Shown here: in pieces, positions 32,677-33,415 of the stretch | Position numbering within the stretch: the stretch's first letter is position 1 | Layout: each line of letters starts with the position of its first letter | DNA from: an uncultured Acetatifactor sp. | Lineage (GTDB): Bacteria > Bacillota > Clostridia > Lachnospirales > Lachnospiraceae | DNA: 33,415 nt | Assembly: GCA_934402315.1 (NCBI GenBank) | Contig: CAKRTS010000024.1 | Coordinates: 1 to 33,415, forward strand | Direction: 5' to 3' | Translations under genes and position numbers: made by a program | Notes under the pieces: generated by a model | The model's database searches: none | What the model saw: only the letters and a program-made list of their open reading frames with translations | What the model was told of the DNA's origin: nothing

Positions 32677-33231
32677 TTATATCTTCGCCATAAAGGCTCT
32701 GTAGGAGTTTTCCAGCAGTTCCCTTGTCTGTATATCCGTCAGGTCATAGTCACCGGTCAGTGACATACATGCCGCCCCGTGGATAAAGATCCACATCTTC
32801 ATAAAAAGCTCCTGCGGATTCGGGCAGCCCGCAACTCTGGCAAGGTTGATCTCGTAAACCACATTTCCCTCCGAACCGTTCAGCAGTTCATACATACTCT
32901 TATGACCTTCGCTGTGATTCACAAACAGCAGTTCAAACAAATGCCGCTCCTGCCTTGCAAAGGCAATATATGCCATGCCGAGATTGGCAAACGGTGTCTT
33001 TCCCATGCGGGGATAGAGACTGTAAAAATCCCGGAAAAATTCAGCTGCCCTCTCGTACACCGCGTCCCAAAGCTCCTCCATATTCTTATACACTCTGAAG
33101 ATCGGCTGCGTGGAGCACCCCGCCTTCGCCGCCACCTTCCTCGCCGTGACGTTCGCAAAGCCCTCTTCCCTTGTCATCGCAAATGCAGTATCCAGAATCC
33201 TGTCTATCGTGATCGACTCTTTCCTTGCCAT
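32677..33231 (-). CDS. TetR/AcrR-family transcription regulator
   Basis: The 184-residue protein has the TetR N-terminal DNA-binding domain (ITIDRILDTAFAMTREEGFANVTARKVAAKAGCSTQPIFRVYKNMEEL). A helical ligand-binding and dimerisation domain follows (GKTPFANLGMAYIAFARQERHLFELLFV and MWIFIHGAACMSLT), of the TetR_C_33/WHG kind. GGAGGG precedes the ATG. It is the first gene of the chain down to cheR. A near-consensus promoter and a 12-bp palindrome 60-70 bp upstream suggest that it represses its own transcript and therefore the genes behind it. Ligand is unknown. Confidence 0.92.
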   Translation of the reverse strand: MARKESITIDRILDTAFAMTREEGFANVTARKVAAKAGCSTQPIFRVYKNMEELWDAVYERAAEFFRDFYSLYPRMGKTPFANLGMAYIAFARQERHLFELLFVNHSEGHKSMYELLNGSEGNVVYEINLARVAGCPNPQELFMKMWIFIHGAACMSLTGDYDLTDIQTRELLENSYRAFMAKI

Positions 33232-33289
33232 TTTCCCTCCAGGTACCTCTCTGTTCCGGTATCTCTAACGGATACACTTTCTCCGTCCG

Positions 33290-33301
33290 TAACATATGTT
33301 A
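33290..33301. promoter_or_regulatory. Palindrome at tetR promoter, likely operator
   Basis: TAACATATGTTA is a perfect 12-bp palindrome that touches the -10 box (33301-33306) and covers the expected transcription start. This is where TetR-type repressors usually bind. It is short for a TetR site (commonly 14-20 bp), so flanking bases may add to it. Confidence 0.55.
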
Positions 33302-33329
33302 TTTTACAGACTTGTCCTCCGCCTGTCAA
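33301..33329 (-). promoter_or_regulatory. Predicted sigma-A promoter of tetR chain
   Basis: On the minus strand, TTGACA (33324-33329, perfect consensus) and TAAAAT (33301-33306, five of six) are spaced by exactly 17 bp. The start is predicted about 60 bp before the tetR ATG. The -35 begins 15 bp downstream of the group II intron 3' end. Confidence 0.8.
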
Positions 33330-33344
33330 GGGCATAAAAATCGA

Positions 33345-33415
33345 GTAGGAGGAATTTCTCTTAATCGGGAAATTCCGACCTCTCACACCACCGTGCGTAC
33401 CGTTCGGTACACGGC
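33345..33415 (-). mobile_element. Group II intron, 3' end only (domains V and VI), cut by the window edge
   Basis: Read on the minus strand, the last bases fold as domain V. GCCGTG pairs with CACGGT, and the upper stem TACC/GGTA is closed by the loop GAAC. The two-base bulge CG lies between the two stems, which is the domain V signature. The join GGTGTGAGAGG follows, and then domain VI: GGAATTTC (33369-33376) pairs perfectly with GAAATTCC (33351-33358). The tail CCTCCTAC ends in the AY expected for the intron 3' boundary at about 33345. The reverse transcriptase gene and 5' domains are beyond the window. The class cannot be fixed from this part. Confidence 0.85.

Noticed and set aside
1..33415. 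CRISPR arrays, rRNA operons and prophage
   Set aside because: No regularly spaced direct repeats, no rRNA signature and no phage structural or integrase genes were seen on either strand.

Overview
The window is chromosomal DNA from a Gram-positive anaerobe of the Clostridia, most likely a Lachnospiraceae-type gut bacterium. The signs are an RnfCDGEAB energy-conserving complex, ATP-dependent PEP carboxykinase, an XpaC/TelA pair, a flavoprotein-cmk-ispH-rpsA cluster, DUF6935 and DUF4428 proteins, strong GGAGG ribosome-binding sites and sigma-A-like promoters. Nearly all genes lie on the minus strand; only the AP2-like protein and the YprB-like exonuclease are on the plus strand.

Layout from left to right. 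Positions 1-2045 are an AT-rich accessory edge with a broken IS630-type transposase, a long perfect inverted repeat and a YhfC-family membrane protease. Positions 2046-7807 are a metabolic block: M24B aminopeptidase P, deoC, pckA with its own promoter and a palindrome in the leader, and thrC. Positions 7851-11107 hold TelA and XpaC behind a good promoter, then a SleB-type cell-wall hydrolase. At 11265-12080 a divergent plus-strand gene encodes two AP2-like DNA-binding repeats around a decayed HNH-like core. Positions 12058-18172 are the rnf operon (C-D-G-E-A-B) with a membrane-anchored GH25 muramidase directly behind rnfB. A YprB-like 3'-5' exonuclease and a strong terminator follow.

Positions 19525-25626 are the least familiar part: a run of eight minus-strand genes for envelope proteins. 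In transcription order they are a four-helix membrane protein, a DUF4428 zinc-ribbon gene broken by a frameshift or deletion, a small lipoprotein, a terminator-like hairpin, a DUF6935 protein, two larger lipoproteins, an SdpI-family membrane protein, and a low-complexity protein with Ala/Asn-rich and Gly-rich segments and six tandem octapeptides. Next to it is a LuxR-type sensor that appears to have lost its 5' end. This cluster is the best candidate for an undescribed system, although its function cannot be read from sequence alone.

Positions 27032-33231 are a tightly packed, partly overlapping chain: TetR regulator, RpiR regulator, HI0933/BaiN-type flavoprotein, cmk, ispH, rpsA and cheR. 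A near-consensus promoter with a 12-bp palindrome lies upstream of tetR, and the window ends in the 3' end (domains V and VI) of a group II intron inserted just upstream of that promoter.
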